This document shows, in pieces, positions 17,536 through 29,128 of a stretch of DNA of 64,000 nucleotides (positions are counted from its first letter, which is position 1; the number at the start of each line of letters is the position of its first letter). The stretch lies in contig JADJSD010000006.1 in the NCBI GenBank assembly GCA_016711875.1, positions 227,348-291,347 on the forward strand, read 5' to 3'. The stretch comes from Betaproteobacteria bacterium. Lineage in GTDB: Bacteria; Pseudomonadota; Gammaproteobacteria; Burkholderiales; Usitatibacteraceae. The notes under the pieces are model-generated. The model had not been told where the DNA came from. It made no database searches and saw only the letters and a program-made list of their open reading frames with translations. Both the position numbers and the translations under genes were made by a program.

Positions 17536-18753
17536 GTGCTCTACCAACTGTACGACTGGCAGCGCGCATCCCTCGAGCCGTGGCGGGCCCTCGCGAGCTA
17601 CGCGAACGAGGCCTACGGAAATCCCGACAGTCCCCTTTCGAGCATTCCCGGCGCGAAGAACGCCGCCGCCGCCTTCGACCTGATGACGCGCCTCACGCAG
17701 CGCTACGAGCGGCCGGCGTTCGGCTACGCGTCGATCGCTACGACGGCGGGCGAATTCCCGGTCTACGAGGTGTTCGAACTCGCGAAGCCCTTCTGCAAGC
17801 TGCTGCACTTCGTGAAGAAGGGCGCGCCGCCGCAGCCCAAGGTGCTGGTGTTCGCGCCGCTCTCGGGCCATTTCGCGACGCTCCTTCGCGACACCGTGGG
17901 GCGTTTGCTCGTCGACCACGACGTGTGGATCACGGACTGGATCGACGCGAAGGAAGTGCCGCTCGCCGCGGGCGAGTTCCATTTCGACACCTACGTGGAC
18001 TACGTGCGCGAATTCATCCGCTTCGTGGGGCCGAACGTCCATGCGATCAGCGTGTGCCAGCCCACGGTGCCGGTGCTCTCGGGCGTCTCGCTCATGGCCG
18101 CGGCCGGCGAGGAGGTGCCGCGTTCGCTCACGATGATGGGCGGCCCGATCGACACGCGCAAGGGCGCGACGGCCGTGAACGACTTCGCCCAGTACCGGCC
18201 GATGTCCTGGTTCGAGGCGAAGGTGATCCAGCGCGTGCCGATGCGCTACCCCGGCTTCCTGCGCCGCGTGTATCCGGGTTTCCTGCAGTTCGCGGGCTTC
18301 GTCGCGATGAACCCGGACCGCCACATCGACTCGCACGTGCAGTACTACCACCAGCTCGTGAAGAACGACGGCGACAGCGCCGACGCGCACCGCCGTTTCT
18401 ACGACGAGTACAACGCGGTGATGGACCTGCCCGCCGACTACTACCTCGAGACGGTCGAGCGCGTCTTCCACCAGCACCTCCTGCCGCGGGGCCTGCTCGA
18501 GGTGAACGGGGAGCTCGTGAAGCCGCAGGCCATCAAGCGCAGCGCGCTCCTCACCATCGAGGGCGAGCTGGACGACATCGCCGGCCCGGGGCAGACGCAC
18601 GCCGCCCACGGGCTGTGCCGCGGCATTCCCGCCGCGGCGAAGGAGCGCTTCACCGCGCCCGCCTGCGGCCACTACGGCATCTTCTCGGGCCGCAAGTACC
18701 GCGAGACGATCTACCCGAAGATCCGCGACTTCATCGCGAAGCACGACAAGTAA
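17536..18753 (+). CDS. phaZ: intracellular polyhydroxyalkanoate depolymerase
   Basis: The product of 405 residues begins LYQLYDWQRASLEPWRALA, the conserved opening of intracellular PhaZ depolymerases. A cysteine takes the place of serine in the lipase-box-like SVCQPTVPVLSG (about residue 175). The C-terminal region has the acid in EGELDDIAGPGQT and the histidine in CGHYGIFSG. It mobilises stored poly(3-hydroxybutyrate). GTG 17536 is chosen because GGAGG sits 11 bases upstream and the family begins at this point. It is followed by a PhaM-like gene 11 bp later. Confidence 0.9.
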   Translation: MLYQLYDWQRASLEPWRALASYANEAYGNPDSPLSSIPGAKNAAAAFDLMTRLTQRYERPAFGYASIATTAGEFPVYEVFELAKPFCKLLHFVKKGAPPQPKVLVFAPLSGHFATLLRDTVGRLLVDHDVWITDWIDAKEVPLAAGEFHFDTYVDYVREFIRFVGPNVHAISVCQPTVPVLSGVSLMAAAGEEVPRSLTMMGGPIDTRKGATAVNDFAQYRPMSWFEAKVIQRVPMRYPGFLRRVYPGFLQFAGFVAMNPDRHIDSHVQYYHQLVKNDGDSADAHRRFYDEYNAVMDLPADYYLETVERVFHQHLLPRGLLEVNGELVKPQAIKRSALLTIEGELDDIAGPGQTHAAHGLCRGIPAAAKERFTAPACGHYGIFSGRKYRETIYPKIRDFIAKHDK

Positions 18754-18764
18754 CCGGAGGACGC

Positions 18765-19244
18765 ATGGCCAAGCCCGTCACCCCGCAGGACATGTTCGAC
18801 CTGTGGCAGAAGATGGTGAACCCGGGGGCCTATCCCCTGCAGTCGCTCATGTTCCCGGTGCTCGATGCCGAGGAACTCGAGAAGAAGATCCGCGAGCTCG
18901 AGGTCGTGGAGCACTGGCTCAAGGCCAACCTCAACATGCTGCAGCTGTCCATCAAGAGCCTGGAGTACCAGCGCCAGATGGTGCAGGGCGGCGAGCGCGT
19001 GCGCGCGGCGATGGAGAATCCCGAGGCGCCGCCGGCCGAGGGCGTCGAGGCGGAGGAGGAAGCCTCGAATCCCGCGATGTGGGCCTGGAACATGATGAAG
19101 CAGGCCGGCACCGATGCGGCCGAGGCGATGGGGCGCGCGGTGGAGGCGGCGGGGACCACCGCTCGCGACGCGGCCGAGGTCGCCAAGAAGACCGTCGCGC
19201 CGAAGCGCAAGAAGGCCGTGCGACGCAAGCGGAAGGCCGCCTAG
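18765..19244 (+). CDS. PhaM-like granule-associated protein
   Basis: The 159-residue protein has an N-terminal helical region (residues 1-75) with a coiled-coil section LEKKIRELEVVEHWLKANLN. An acidic linker, an alanine-rich segment and a strongly basic tail (KRKKAVRRKRKAA) follow. This layout matches PhaM of Cupriavidus, which activates PHA synthase and tethers granules to the nucleoid through its basic C-terminus. It directly follows phaZ with a GGAGG ribosome site. PhaC and phasins are not in the window. Confidence 0.75.
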   Translation: MAKPVTPQDMFDLWQKMVNPGAYPLQSLMFPVLDAEELEKKIRELEVVEHWLKANLNMLQLSIKSLEYQRQMVQGGERVRAAMENPEAPPAEGVEAEEEASNPAMWAWNMMKQAGTDAAEAMGRAVEAAGTTARDAAEVAKKTVAPKRKKAVRRKRKAA

Positions 19245-19285
19245 GCTTCGCGCTTTTCGTACCCCGGCTTCTGAGGCTTCGGGAT

Positions 19286-19456
19286 CGGCCCTGCGGGGTG
19301 TGGGTCGTATTTTTCCGGTTTTCCCCAGGGCGAGTGAACTTGCCGTCGTCTTCGCTTCCTTCGGGCGTCGAGACATAGGCGGGGGTGTCGCCGTGGCAAT
19401 CACCGTGAGTCGCCCGGGAAAACCGGAAAAATGCGACACCACACCCCGCAGGGCCG
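19286..19456. repeat. 171-bp element with 40-bp inverted arms
   Basis: In the 329-bp gap after the PhaM-like gene, the arms at 19286-19325 and 19416-19456 are reverse complements over about 40 bases, with a single one-base gap and one mismatch. Each arm starts CGGCCCTGCGGGGTGTGG and includes TTTTTCCGGTTTTCCC. The 90-bp interior has further short complementary segments. It encodes no protein. It resembles a non-autonomous mobile or REP/REPIN-like hairpin element more than a terminator. The bases either side of the element show no other feature. Confidence 0.75.
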
Positions 19457-19573
19457 TTGACCATTCGCGGCTTCGGTGGCGTGACATCGAGGCTGCGGCC
19501 GCCGCCGCCGCTGCCGACCGGGATTTCTCGGTTATCGTATCGGCTTCCCGTTGACCCCCGACCTGGAGTTCCC

Positions 19574-20554
19574 ATGCGCACCGCGATGAAACACCTGGCT
19601 TCCGTCCTGGCCGCCTGTTCGATGATCCTCGCCGGCGCCGCTCACGCGCAGGCCTGGCCCACGAAGACCGTCACGCTCGTCGTCCCCTACGCCCCCGGCG
19701 GCGGGCACGACACGATGGCGCGCATCGTCGCGGAGAAGCTCGGCCCGAGGCTGGGCCAGACGGTGATCGTGGAGAACAAGCCGGGCGGCGGCGGCATGGT
19801 GGGCACGGAGTTCGTCGTGAAGGCGCCCGCCGACGGCCACACGCTCCTCTTTTCGTCCCCGGCGGAGATCGTCATCGCGCCGAGCGTGTACAAGGCGATG
19901 CGCTACGACCCCGTGAAGGACTTGACGCCCATCACGCAGGTGGGCGACACGCCGCTCGTGCTGATGGCGCATCCGGGGCAGGGCGTGAAGACGCTCGCCG
20001 AGCTCATCGCGAAGGCGAAGAAGGAGCCCGGCAAGCTCAGCTACGGCACCGCGGGCAACGCGAGCTCGCAGCACCTGGCGGGCGCATGGATCAACAACCT
20101 CGCGGGCATCGACCTCGCGCACATCCCGTACAAGGGCGCGGGCCCGGCTACCAACGACCTTCTGGGCGGCCAGGTGCCCTACGCGATCCTGGGCATGGCG
20201 CCGGTGATGCAGCACATCAAGTCCGGGCGCATCACGGCGCTCGCGGTGATGACCCCGAAGCGCCTCGACTGGGCGAAGGACATCCCCACGGTCGCCGAGA
20301 CGCCGGGCATGGCCGGCTTCCAGGCCAACCACTGGATGGGCCTGCTGGGGCCGGCGAACCTGTCCCCGGAGATCGTCGCGAAGCTGCAGGCCGAGGTGGC
20401 CGCGGTGCTCGCGATGCCCGATGTCGCCGACCGCCTGCGCGGCATCGGCATCGACCCGGTCGGCAGCAAGACGGCGGATTTCCGCAAGTTCCTCGCGGAG
20501 GAGCGCGAGCGATTCGCGAAGATGTTCAAGCTGGCGGGCCTGCAGCCGGAATAG
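19574..20554 (+). CDS. tripartite tricarboxylate transporter receptor (Bug)
   Basis: The 326-residue periplasmic solute-binding protein has a signal peptide ending AGAAHAQA. Bug/TctC signatures are present: WPTKTVTLVVPYAPGGGHDT, VENKPGGGG, ADGHTLLF, YDPVKDLTPI, LSYGTAGNASS and IPYKGAGPA. Such receptors bind carboxylates for TctAB carriers, but no tctA or tctB is nearby, so it is an orphan receptor as is common in Betaproteobacteria. It forms a two-gene unit with the following ComA-family gene (7 bp gap), which may hint at a sulfonated or phosphorylated carboxylate ligand. Confidence 0.92.
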   Translation: MRTAMKHLASVLAACSMILAGAAHAQAWPTKTVTLVVPYAPGGGHDTMARIVAEKLGPRLGQTVIVENKPGGGGMVGTEFVVKAPADGHTLLFSSPAEIVIAPSVYKAMRYDPVKDLTPITQVGDTPLVLMAHPGQGVKTLAELIAKAKKEPGKLSYGTAGNASSQHLAGAWINNLAGIDLAHIPYKGAGPATNDLLGGQVPYAILGMAPVMQHIKSGRITALAVMTPKRLDWAKDIPTVAETPGMAGFQANHWMGLLGPANLSPEIVAKLQAEVAAVLAMPDVADRLRGIGIDPVGSKTADFRKFLAEERERFAKMFKLAGLQPE

Positions 20555-20561
20555 GAAAGCC

Positions 20562-21350
20562 ATGAGCACGCCCTTCGGGTTCGTCCCCATCGACGGCCGC
20601 CGCACGCAGGCGAAGCCGCGCAAGACCGGCATGAGCATGATCATCGACGACGGGCTGCCGCTCGCCTACGTCGAGAGCGTGCTCGAGATCGCCGCGCCCT
20701 ACATCGACCTCATGAAGATCAAGACGGGCACCGCGCGCCTCTACCCGCGCGAGGTGCTCATGCGGAAATTGAAGCTCTACCAGTCGAAGGCCATCAAGCC
20801 CTTCATCGGCGGGCAGTTCCACGAGTACGTCTTCGCCACGATGGGCGATGCGGCGCTGCCGGCGTTCTACGACGAGGCGCTCGCCCTGGGCTTCACCACC
20901 ATCGAGATCTCGGACAACACGGTGCCGCTCACGGAGAAGCAGCGGTTCAGCCAGATCGCCGGCGCGGTGAAGGCGGGGCTGGAGGTGTTCGGCGAGGTGG
21001 GCTCGAAGGAGACGATGAGCAACCCGGCGCTCCTCATCGACCAGGCGAAGGTGTGCCTCGACGCCGGGTCGAGCCTCGTGCTGGTGGAAGCGGCGGAACT
21101 GGTGGACGACGGCGTGGTGCGCGAGGCCACGCTCGACATCATCAAGAAGAACCTGCCGATGGAAAAGATCATGATCGAGCTGCCGGGCCCGTGGATCGCG
21201 GGCGTGCGCAGCTGCGACATCGAGGCGATGAAGAAGATGGTGTTCGCCGAGTTCGGACCGGACGTGAACCTCGCCAACATCGACGTGAAGACGATCTTCG
21301 ACACCGAGGCCCAACGCGTCGGGCTGGGGACGGGCGGGCCGATCAAGTAG
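20562..21350 (+). CDS. phosphosulfolactate synthase (ComA) family protein
   Basis: The 262-residue TIM-barrel protein matches the ComA family, which adds sulfite to phosphoenolpyruvate giving phosphosulfolactate. Visible family elements are KPRKTGMSMIIDDGLPL, YIDLMKIKTGT, LYQSKAIKPFIGGQFHEY, the TIEISDNTVPL strand and GEVGSKE. In methanogens it serves coenzyme M synthesis; plant and bacterial relatives have other or unknown roles. Neither a phosphosulfolactate phosphatase nor a sulfolactate dehydrogenase is adjacent. Pairing with a Bug receptor suggests that it acts on an imported or related acid. Confidence 0.8.
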   Translation: MSTPFGFVPIDGRRTQAKPRKTGMSMIIDDGLPLAYVESVLEIAAPYIDLMKIKTGTARLYPREVLMRKLKLYQSKAIKPFIGGQFHEYVFATMGDAALPAFYDEALALGFTTIEISDNTVPLTEKQRFSQIAGAVKAGLEVFGEVGSKETMSNPALLIDQAKVCLDAGSSLVLVEAAELVDDGVVREATLDIIKKNLPMEKIMIELPGPWIAGVRSCDIEAMKKMVFAEFGPDVNLANIDVKTIFDTEAQRVGLGTGGPIK

Positions 21351-21513
21351 GGCAAGGAGGACGACGGGGTCCGCGGCCGAGCGATCGGCTTGCCCGTCGC
21401 CGATGCGGGAAGCCTGACGCAGGTCAAACGGCCACGATTGCGCGCGCCCGGGCGCGCAATACGGCTTGGCAGGGCGCTTGCGCGGTGCGCAAGATAGGTG
21501 GCGAACCGGCGCC

Positions 21514-24116
<2,603 letters not shown>

Positions 24117-24120
<4 letters not shown>

Positions 24121-26042
24121 AGCTCGACCCGCGTCCCCAGCTCGACGACCCGGTTCGTCGGAATGTTGAAGTAATCCGTCACGGAGCCGGCGTTGCGCGC
24201 CATCGCGGCGAAGGCCCGGTCGCGCCAGCGGTGGGCGAGACCCTTGCCCTCGGCGAGGGGCAGGATCTTCTCGCGCGAGAGGAAGTACGAGACCTGCGAC
24301 GGGTCGAGCTCGAGCCCCTGCGGCCCGGCGAGTTCGAGGGCCGCGCCCACGTCGGGCCGGTTCATGAAGCCGTAGCGCACCTCGACCCGCCAGCAGTCGT
24401 TGCCGAGCCGCTCGCAGTGCACGCGCTCCTCGAAGGGCACCCACGGCACGTCGCGGAACTCCACGGTGAGGAAGACGTTGCGCTCGTGCAGCACGCGGTA
24501 GTGCTTGAGGCTGTGCAGGAGCGCGTGCGGCGTGGCGTCCGGCGTCGAGGTGAGGAAGACCGCGGTGCCCTCCACGCGCTGCGGCGGCGACTGGAAGAGC
24601 GAATCGAGGAACGGCGCGATCGGGATGGAGGCCGAGCGCAGGTGGGCGAGGAGCGAGCGCCGCCCGCCGCGCCAGGTCATCATCGTGGCGAAGACGACTG
24701 CGCCCAGGGCGAGCGGGAACCAGCCGCCGTCCGCCACCTTGTGCATGGCGGCCGCGAAGAAGGTGGCGTCCACCAAGGCGAAGACGCCGGTGGCGGCCAC
24801 GCACAGCGCGAGCGGGTAACCCCAGCCGAAGCGGATCACGAAGAAGGTGAGGAACGTGGTGACGAGCATGGTCCCCATCACCGCCACGCCGTAGGCCGAC
24901 GCGAGCTTCGTGGAGGAGCCGAACCCGATCACGGCCGCCACGACCGCCGCGAGAAGGATCCAGTTGACGGCCGGGATGTAGATCTGGCCGATCGCCTTCG
25001 AGCTCGTGTGGTGCACCTGCATGCGCGGCAGGAAACCCAGTTGCATCGCCTGCTGCGTCATGGAGTACGCGCCGGAGATCGTCGCCTGCGAGGCGATGAC
25101 GGTCGCGGCCGTCGCGAGGGCCACCATCGGGTACAGCGCCCACTCGGGATAGGCGAGGTAGAACGGGTTCTCGATCGCCTTCGGGTCGGCCAGGAGCAGC
25201 GCGCCTTGCCCGAAATAGTTGAGCACCAGCGCCGGCGCCACGAGGCCGAACCACGCGACGCGGATGGCGCGCTTGCCGAAATGCCCCATGTCCGCGTAGA
25301 GCGCCTCGGCGCCCGTGACCGCGAGCAGCACCGAGCCCAGCACCACGAAGGACGCGACCCCGTGGGCCGTGACGAAGTGCAGGGCGTGCATCGGGTTCAG
25401 GGCCGCGAGGATCTCCGGCGTTCGCGCGATGTTCCACAACCCGCCGGCCGCGAGGGCGGCGAACCACAGCACGCACACCGGCCCGAAGAGCAGGCCCACC
25501 ACGCCGGTGCCGTGCCGCTGGATGAGGAAGAGCGCGAGGATGACGCCCGTGGCGATCGGCACCACATAGGGCTTGAACGCCTGCGTGCCCACCTCCAGGC
25601 CCTCGACCGCGGAGAGTACGGAGATGGCGGGCGTGAGCACGGCGTCGCCGTAGAAGAGCGCGGCGCCGAAGACGCCGGCCACCAGCAGCGTCGCGGAAAG
25701 GCGCGGCCGTTCGCCCACGGCGGACAGGGCCAGCGCGAGCAGGGCCATGATGCCGCCCTCGCCGCGGTTGCTCGCGCGCAGCACGAGCGTCACGTACTTG
25801 AGCGTCACCACGAGCATGAGCGCCCAGAAGATGCAGGAGAGGCCGCCCAGGACGTTCGCCTGCGCGAACGGGATGCCGTGCGCGGGGTTGAAGGTCTCCT
25901 TGACCGCGTAGAGCGGGCTCGTGCCGATGTCGCCGTAGACCACGCCCAGGGCGAGGAGGGCGAGCGCGGCGGTGGATTGGCGGGGCGGTGCGTGGGGGCC
26001 CGTGGCGAGGTGGGCGGGCAGGGCGGCGGCGGTGTCGTTCAT
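24117..26042 (-). CDS. kup: low-affinity potassium transporter Kup
   Basis: This 641-residue membrane protein shows the KUP/HAK signature GVVYGDIGTSPLYAVKE at residues 38-54, then about 12 hydrophobic segments. A C-terminal cytoplasmic domain of about 180 residues follows (from VFLTSTPDATPHALLHSLKH). It imports K+ with protons. The MNDTAAAL start is used; an upstream in-frame start is unlikely. Its stop overlaps that of the hybrid kinase gene. It diverges from a KdpD/KdpE-like pair across about 114 bp that contain a KdpE-type repeat, suggesting that the two-component system controls this transporter. Confidence 0.95.
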
Positions 26043-26116
26043 GGATGCGGGTCGAGTGGCACAGGGGCGCACTCTGGGCCCCGCCGACCCCGCCGCGGCG
26101 GCTTTCGCCCCGTATC

Positions 26117-26136
26117 TTTACGCCGCGTTTACGCCG
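26117..26136 (+). promoter_or_regulatory. KdpE-like direct repeat
   Basis: Two perfect copies of TTTACGCCG (26117-26125 and 26128-26136) have a period of 11 bp, giving TTTACG-N5-TTTACG. This fits the known KdpE target layout TTTAYA-N5-TTTAYA and the OmpR-family preference for tandem half-sites. It lies between the divergent kup and kdpD-like starts, closer to the latter, and could serve autoregulation, kup control, or both. Confidence 0.6.
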
Positions 26137-26156
26137 GCTTTCGCTACAGTAGCCCC

Positions 26157-27233
26157 ATGGAACCCGTCCGTCCGTGGATCGGCTACGCCAGCGCCGCCGC
26201 CGGGGTCACGCTCTGCACCCTGGCGGGGTTCGCGATGACGCCGCGGTTCGACATCGTGAACGTCGCGATGGTGTACCTCGTGGCCGTGGTCGTGGTGGCG
26301 CTCAAGTTCACGCGCGGCGCGGCCATCGCCTGCGCGCTCCTGAGCGTCCTCGCCTTCGACATCGTGTTCGTGCCGCCCCAGGGCGTGCTCACCGTGAACG
26401 ACGCGCAGTACCTCCTCACGTTCGCGATCATGCTCGCGGTGGCGCTCGTCATCTCCCACCTCACCGAGAAGCGCCAGGACGAGGCCCAGGCCCGGGCGCG
26501 GCTCGCGATCGAGGCGGAGACGGAGCGCGTGAGGAGCACGCTCCTCGCCTCCATCTCCCACGACCTGAGGACGCCGCTCGCCGTGCTGGCGGGCGCCTCG
26601 TCGACGCTGGCCGAGGGCGGCGAGCGCCTGGCCCCCGCGGAACGCGAAGCCCTCGCGCGGAGCCTCTTCGCGCAGGCCCGCGATCTTTCGGAGCAGGTGG
26701 ACAAGGTGCTGCAAATGACGCGGCTCGAGACGGGCGCCCCGAAGCTCGACCGCGACTGGGCCTCGATCGCGGAGATCGCCGCGAGCCTTCTCGACCGCCT
26801 CGCCGACCGCCTCGCCACGCACCGGGTGCTGGTCGAGATCCCGTCGGACCTGCCGCTCGTGCGCGTCGACGCGGTCCTCATCGAACAGGCCCTGGGCAAC
26901 CTGCTGGACAACGCCGCCCGGCACACGCCGCCGGGCACGGTGGTGCGCCTGCGTGCGAAGCGGGACGCGGGCCAGCTGGTGGTGAGCGTCGAGGACTGCG
27001 GGATGGGCCTGGGGCCGCTCGACCGCGACCGCATCTTCGCCAAGTTCGAGCGCGGCGCGGCGGAGGCGGGCGGGCGCGGCATGGGCCTGGGCCTCGCCAT
27101 CTGCCGGGCGATCGTCGCGCTGCACGGAGGCCGGACATGGGCGGAGGCGACGCCCGGCGGTGGCCTCACCTTCCGCTTCTCGCTGCCGCTCGAGGCCGAA
27201 CCGCCCTCGCCGAGCGAGGCCGAGGGCCCGTGA
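26157..27233 (+). CDS. KdpD-like sensor kinase lacking the N-terminal KdpD/Usp domains
   Basis: The 358-residue protein begins directly with four hydrophobic helices (about 8-100) of the DUF4118 module that occupies the middle of KdpD. HisKA follows with ISHDLRTPLAVLAG (His ~141), then HATPase_c with NLLDNAARHTPPG, VEDCGMGLG and GMGLGLAICRAI. Full KdpD is about 890 residues, with KdpD and universal-stress domains first; these are absent here and not found upstream. It is paired with a KdpE-like regulator one base after its stop. No kdpFABC is in the window, so the pair may control kup. Confidence 0.88.
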   Translation: MEPVRPWIGYASAAAGVTLCTLAGFAMTPRFDIVNVAMVYLVAVVVVALKFTRGAAIACALLSVLAFDIVFVPPQGVLTVNDAQYLLTFAIMLAVALVISHLTEKRQDEAQARARLAIEAETERVRSTLLASISHDLRTPLAVLAGASSTLAEGGERLAPAEREALARSLFAQARDLSEQVDKVLQMTRLETGAPKLDRDWASIAEIAASLLDRLADRLATHRVLVEIPSDLPLVRVDAVLIEQALGNLLDNAARHTPPGTVVRLRAKRDAGQLVVSVEDCGMGLGPLDRDRIFAKFERGAAEAGGRGMGLGLAICRAIVALHGGRTWAEATPGGGLTFRFSLPLEAEPPSPSEAEGP

Positions 27234-27234
27234 G

Positions 27235-27930
27235 ATGAGCGACTACCTCGCCACGGTGCTGCTCGTGGAGGACGACACGGAGATCCGCCGCTTCCTGCAC
27301 GCGGCCCTGGGCGTCGAGGGCTACAAGGTCGTCGAGTCCGCCAACGCGCGCCGCGGCGCCATCGACGCCTCGAGCCACAAGCCGGACCTCGCGATCGTGG
27401 ACCTGGGGCTGCCCGATTTCGACGGGCTGGAGGTGATCAAGGGCATCCGCGAGTGGTCCGAGATGCCCATCCTCGTGCTCTCGGCGCGCTCGCGCGAGCA
27501 CGCGAAGCTGGAGGCCTTCGACGCCGGGGCCGACGATTACGTCACCAAGCCCTTCGGCATCGGCGAACTGCTCGCACGCGTGCGGGTCGCGCTCAGGCAC
27601 CGGGCACGTGCGCCCACGGGGGGCAGCGCCCTGCGCCTGGGGCCTTGCGTCGTGGACCTGGAGGCGAGGCGCACCCTGCGCGAGGGCCGCGAGGTTCACC
27701 TGACCCCCATCGAATACCGGCTCGTCGGTTGCCTCGCGCGGCACCTGGGCATGGTGGTCTCCCACCGGGAGCTGCTCTCGGAGGTGTGGGGGCCGACGCA
27801 CCAGGCCGACACGCACTACCTGCGCATCTATCTCAAGCGCCTTCGCGACAAGCTCGAGGCCGACCCGATGCGCCCGCGCCACTTCCTCACCGAGACGGGC
27901 GTGGGCTACCGGCTGGTCGCCGACGAGTAG
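27235..27930 (+). CDS. KdpE-like OmpR-family response regulator
   Basis: The 231-residue protein has a receiver domain (residues 6-118) with the acidic pair EDD, phospho-acceptor in IVDLGLPDFDG, and conserved Lys in DYVTKPFG. A winged-helix DNA-binding domain follows (about 135-229) with LTPIEYRLVGCLARHLGMVV and DTHYLRIYLKRLRDKLE. Overall it is closest to KdpE. The ATG 27235 lies one base after the kinase stop. It probably binds the TTTACG repeat at 26117-26136. Confidence 0.9.
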   Translation: MSDYLATVLLVEDDTEIRRFLHAALGVEGYKVVESANARRGAIDASSHKPDLAIVDLGLPDFDGLEVIKGIREWSEMPILVLSARSREHAKLEAFDAGADDYVTKPFGIGELLARVRVALRHRARAPTGGSALRLGPCVVDLEARRTLREGREVHLTPIEYRLVGCLARHLGMVVSHRELLSEVWGPTHQADTHYLRIYLKRLRDKLEADPMRPRHFLTETGVGYRLVADE

Positions 27931-27937
27931 CCCGGTC

Positions 27938-29128
27938 TCAATCCGCCACGAACAGGTAGATGCCGAGCGCCACCATCACCAGGCCCGAGAGGAGCTTGAG
28001 CAGCCGGCCTTCCTTCTCCTGCAGACGTCGGTTCGAGAGCGTGGTGACGCCGATGGCGAGCACGATGACGTCGTCGAGCATGTAGGCCACGTCGTAGAGC
28101 AGCAGGTAGCCGTAGTAGCTCGCCGGGTCGAGATTGCGCAGGGTGAGGATGCGCGTGAAGAGCGCCGGGAAGCCCGAGGTGCACATGAATTCCACCACCT
28201 GCACCAGCAGGCCCAGGACGATCACGCCCAGGATCGCGGCCGGAAGGCTCTCGGCGTGCAGGATGCCCCGCATGCGCGCGTAGATGCCGGGCTTCTGCTT
28301 GTCCGAGATCGACAGCGAGAATCCCCTGCCCGGCGCGACGAAGTCCTTGATGTTGATCGCGCCCGCCACGAGGGCGATGAGGGCCACGGCCACCTGCGAG
28401 GCGCGCGACAGGCCGATCAGCAGGAAGAGGTTGAGCCACGCGGCCATGAAGACGAAGTACGCGATGCCCTGCACGAGCACGAAGGTGCCCGCGATGGCGA
28501 GCATGCGCTTGCGGTCACCCAGCGTCGCGAGGAGCGAGATCATGAGGATCAGCACCCACATCGAGCAGGGATTCAGCCCGTCGAGCAGGCCCATGATGAA
28601 CGTGAAGGCGGGCAGGCCCACGTCGTCGAGCGTGACGGTGCGCCCGAACACGGTGACCTCGAAGCCGCCGTTGGCGGGCGCCTCGGTTTCCATGCGGCAG
28701 GTGGAGGCGTCCTGCGCCGCGCAGCTCGTGGAGCCCGCCGTGTCGCCGCCGGGCTTCACCGCCTGGCCGGCGAGGGCCGAGCGGATGAGCTTGTCGGTGG
28801 AGGCATCTTCCGAGAAGCCCATGATGAGCTGGCCGCCCGCGAAGAAGGCCGGCACGCGCGCGGTGGAGACGTTCTGCGCCTTCGCGATCTCCTGCAGCCG
28901 CGCGAGGGCCTCGGGCTCCTTCAGCACGTCGCGGATGACGATCCGCAGCCCGGGCTTCTCCCGGCCGAGCACCGCGAGGAACTCCTCGGCCTTGGCGCAG
29001 TGGGGGCAGCCTTCGCGCACGAAGACCTCCATCGTGGGCCCGGCACCCGCCGGTGGCATCGGGGGCCCGCTCGCGAAAGCCGCCAGCGAGAGCAGCCCGG
29101 CCGTGAGGAATGCGAGGAAGCGTCTCAT
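27938..29128 (-). CDS. glutaredoxin-CcdA/DsbD-like membrane fusion
   Basis: This 396-residue protein has a signal peptide, then a periplasmic thioredoxin-like domain (about 30-115) with redox motif CPHC in FVREGCPHCAKAEEF. A Cys-containing linker (CAAQDASTCRME) leads into six to seven membrane helices. The membrane domain carries the paired motifs LNPCSMWVL and FMCTSGFPALF, the two cysteines typical of CcdA/DsbD electron conduits. It likely moves reducing power across the inner membrane to periplasmic thiols. It directly follows the DsbA-like gene in a leftward run with a Cys-rich exported protein. Confidence 0.8.
   Translation of the reverse strand: MRRFLAFLTAGLLSLAAFASGPPMPPAGAGPTMEVFVREGCPHCAKAEEFLAVLGREKPGLRIVIRDVLKEPEALARLQEIAKAQNVSTARVPAFFAGGQLIMGFSEDASTDKLIRSALAGQAVKPGGDTAGSTSCAAQDASTCRMETEAPANGGFEVTVFGRTVTLDDVGLPAFTFIMGLLDGLNPCSMWVLILMISLLATLGDRKRMLAIAGTFVLVQGIAYFVFMAAWLNLFLLIGLSRASQVAVALIALVAGAINIKDFVAPGRGFSLSISDKQKPGIYARMRGILHAESLPAAILGVIVLGLLVQVVEFMCTSGFPALFTRILTLRNLDPASYYGYLLLYDVAYMLDDVIVLAIGVTTLSNRRLQEKEGRLLKLLSGLVMVALGIYLFVAD

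Noticed and set aside
19286..19456. The large inverted repeat as a bidirectional terminator
   Set aside because: The arms are far longer than needed, and the T-tracts are inside the arms and not directly after a hairpin end.
26157..27233. Complete KdpD with its N-terminal domains
   Set aside because: The region upstream is the divergent promoter and kup; no KdpD or Usp domain is encoded ahead of the kinase.
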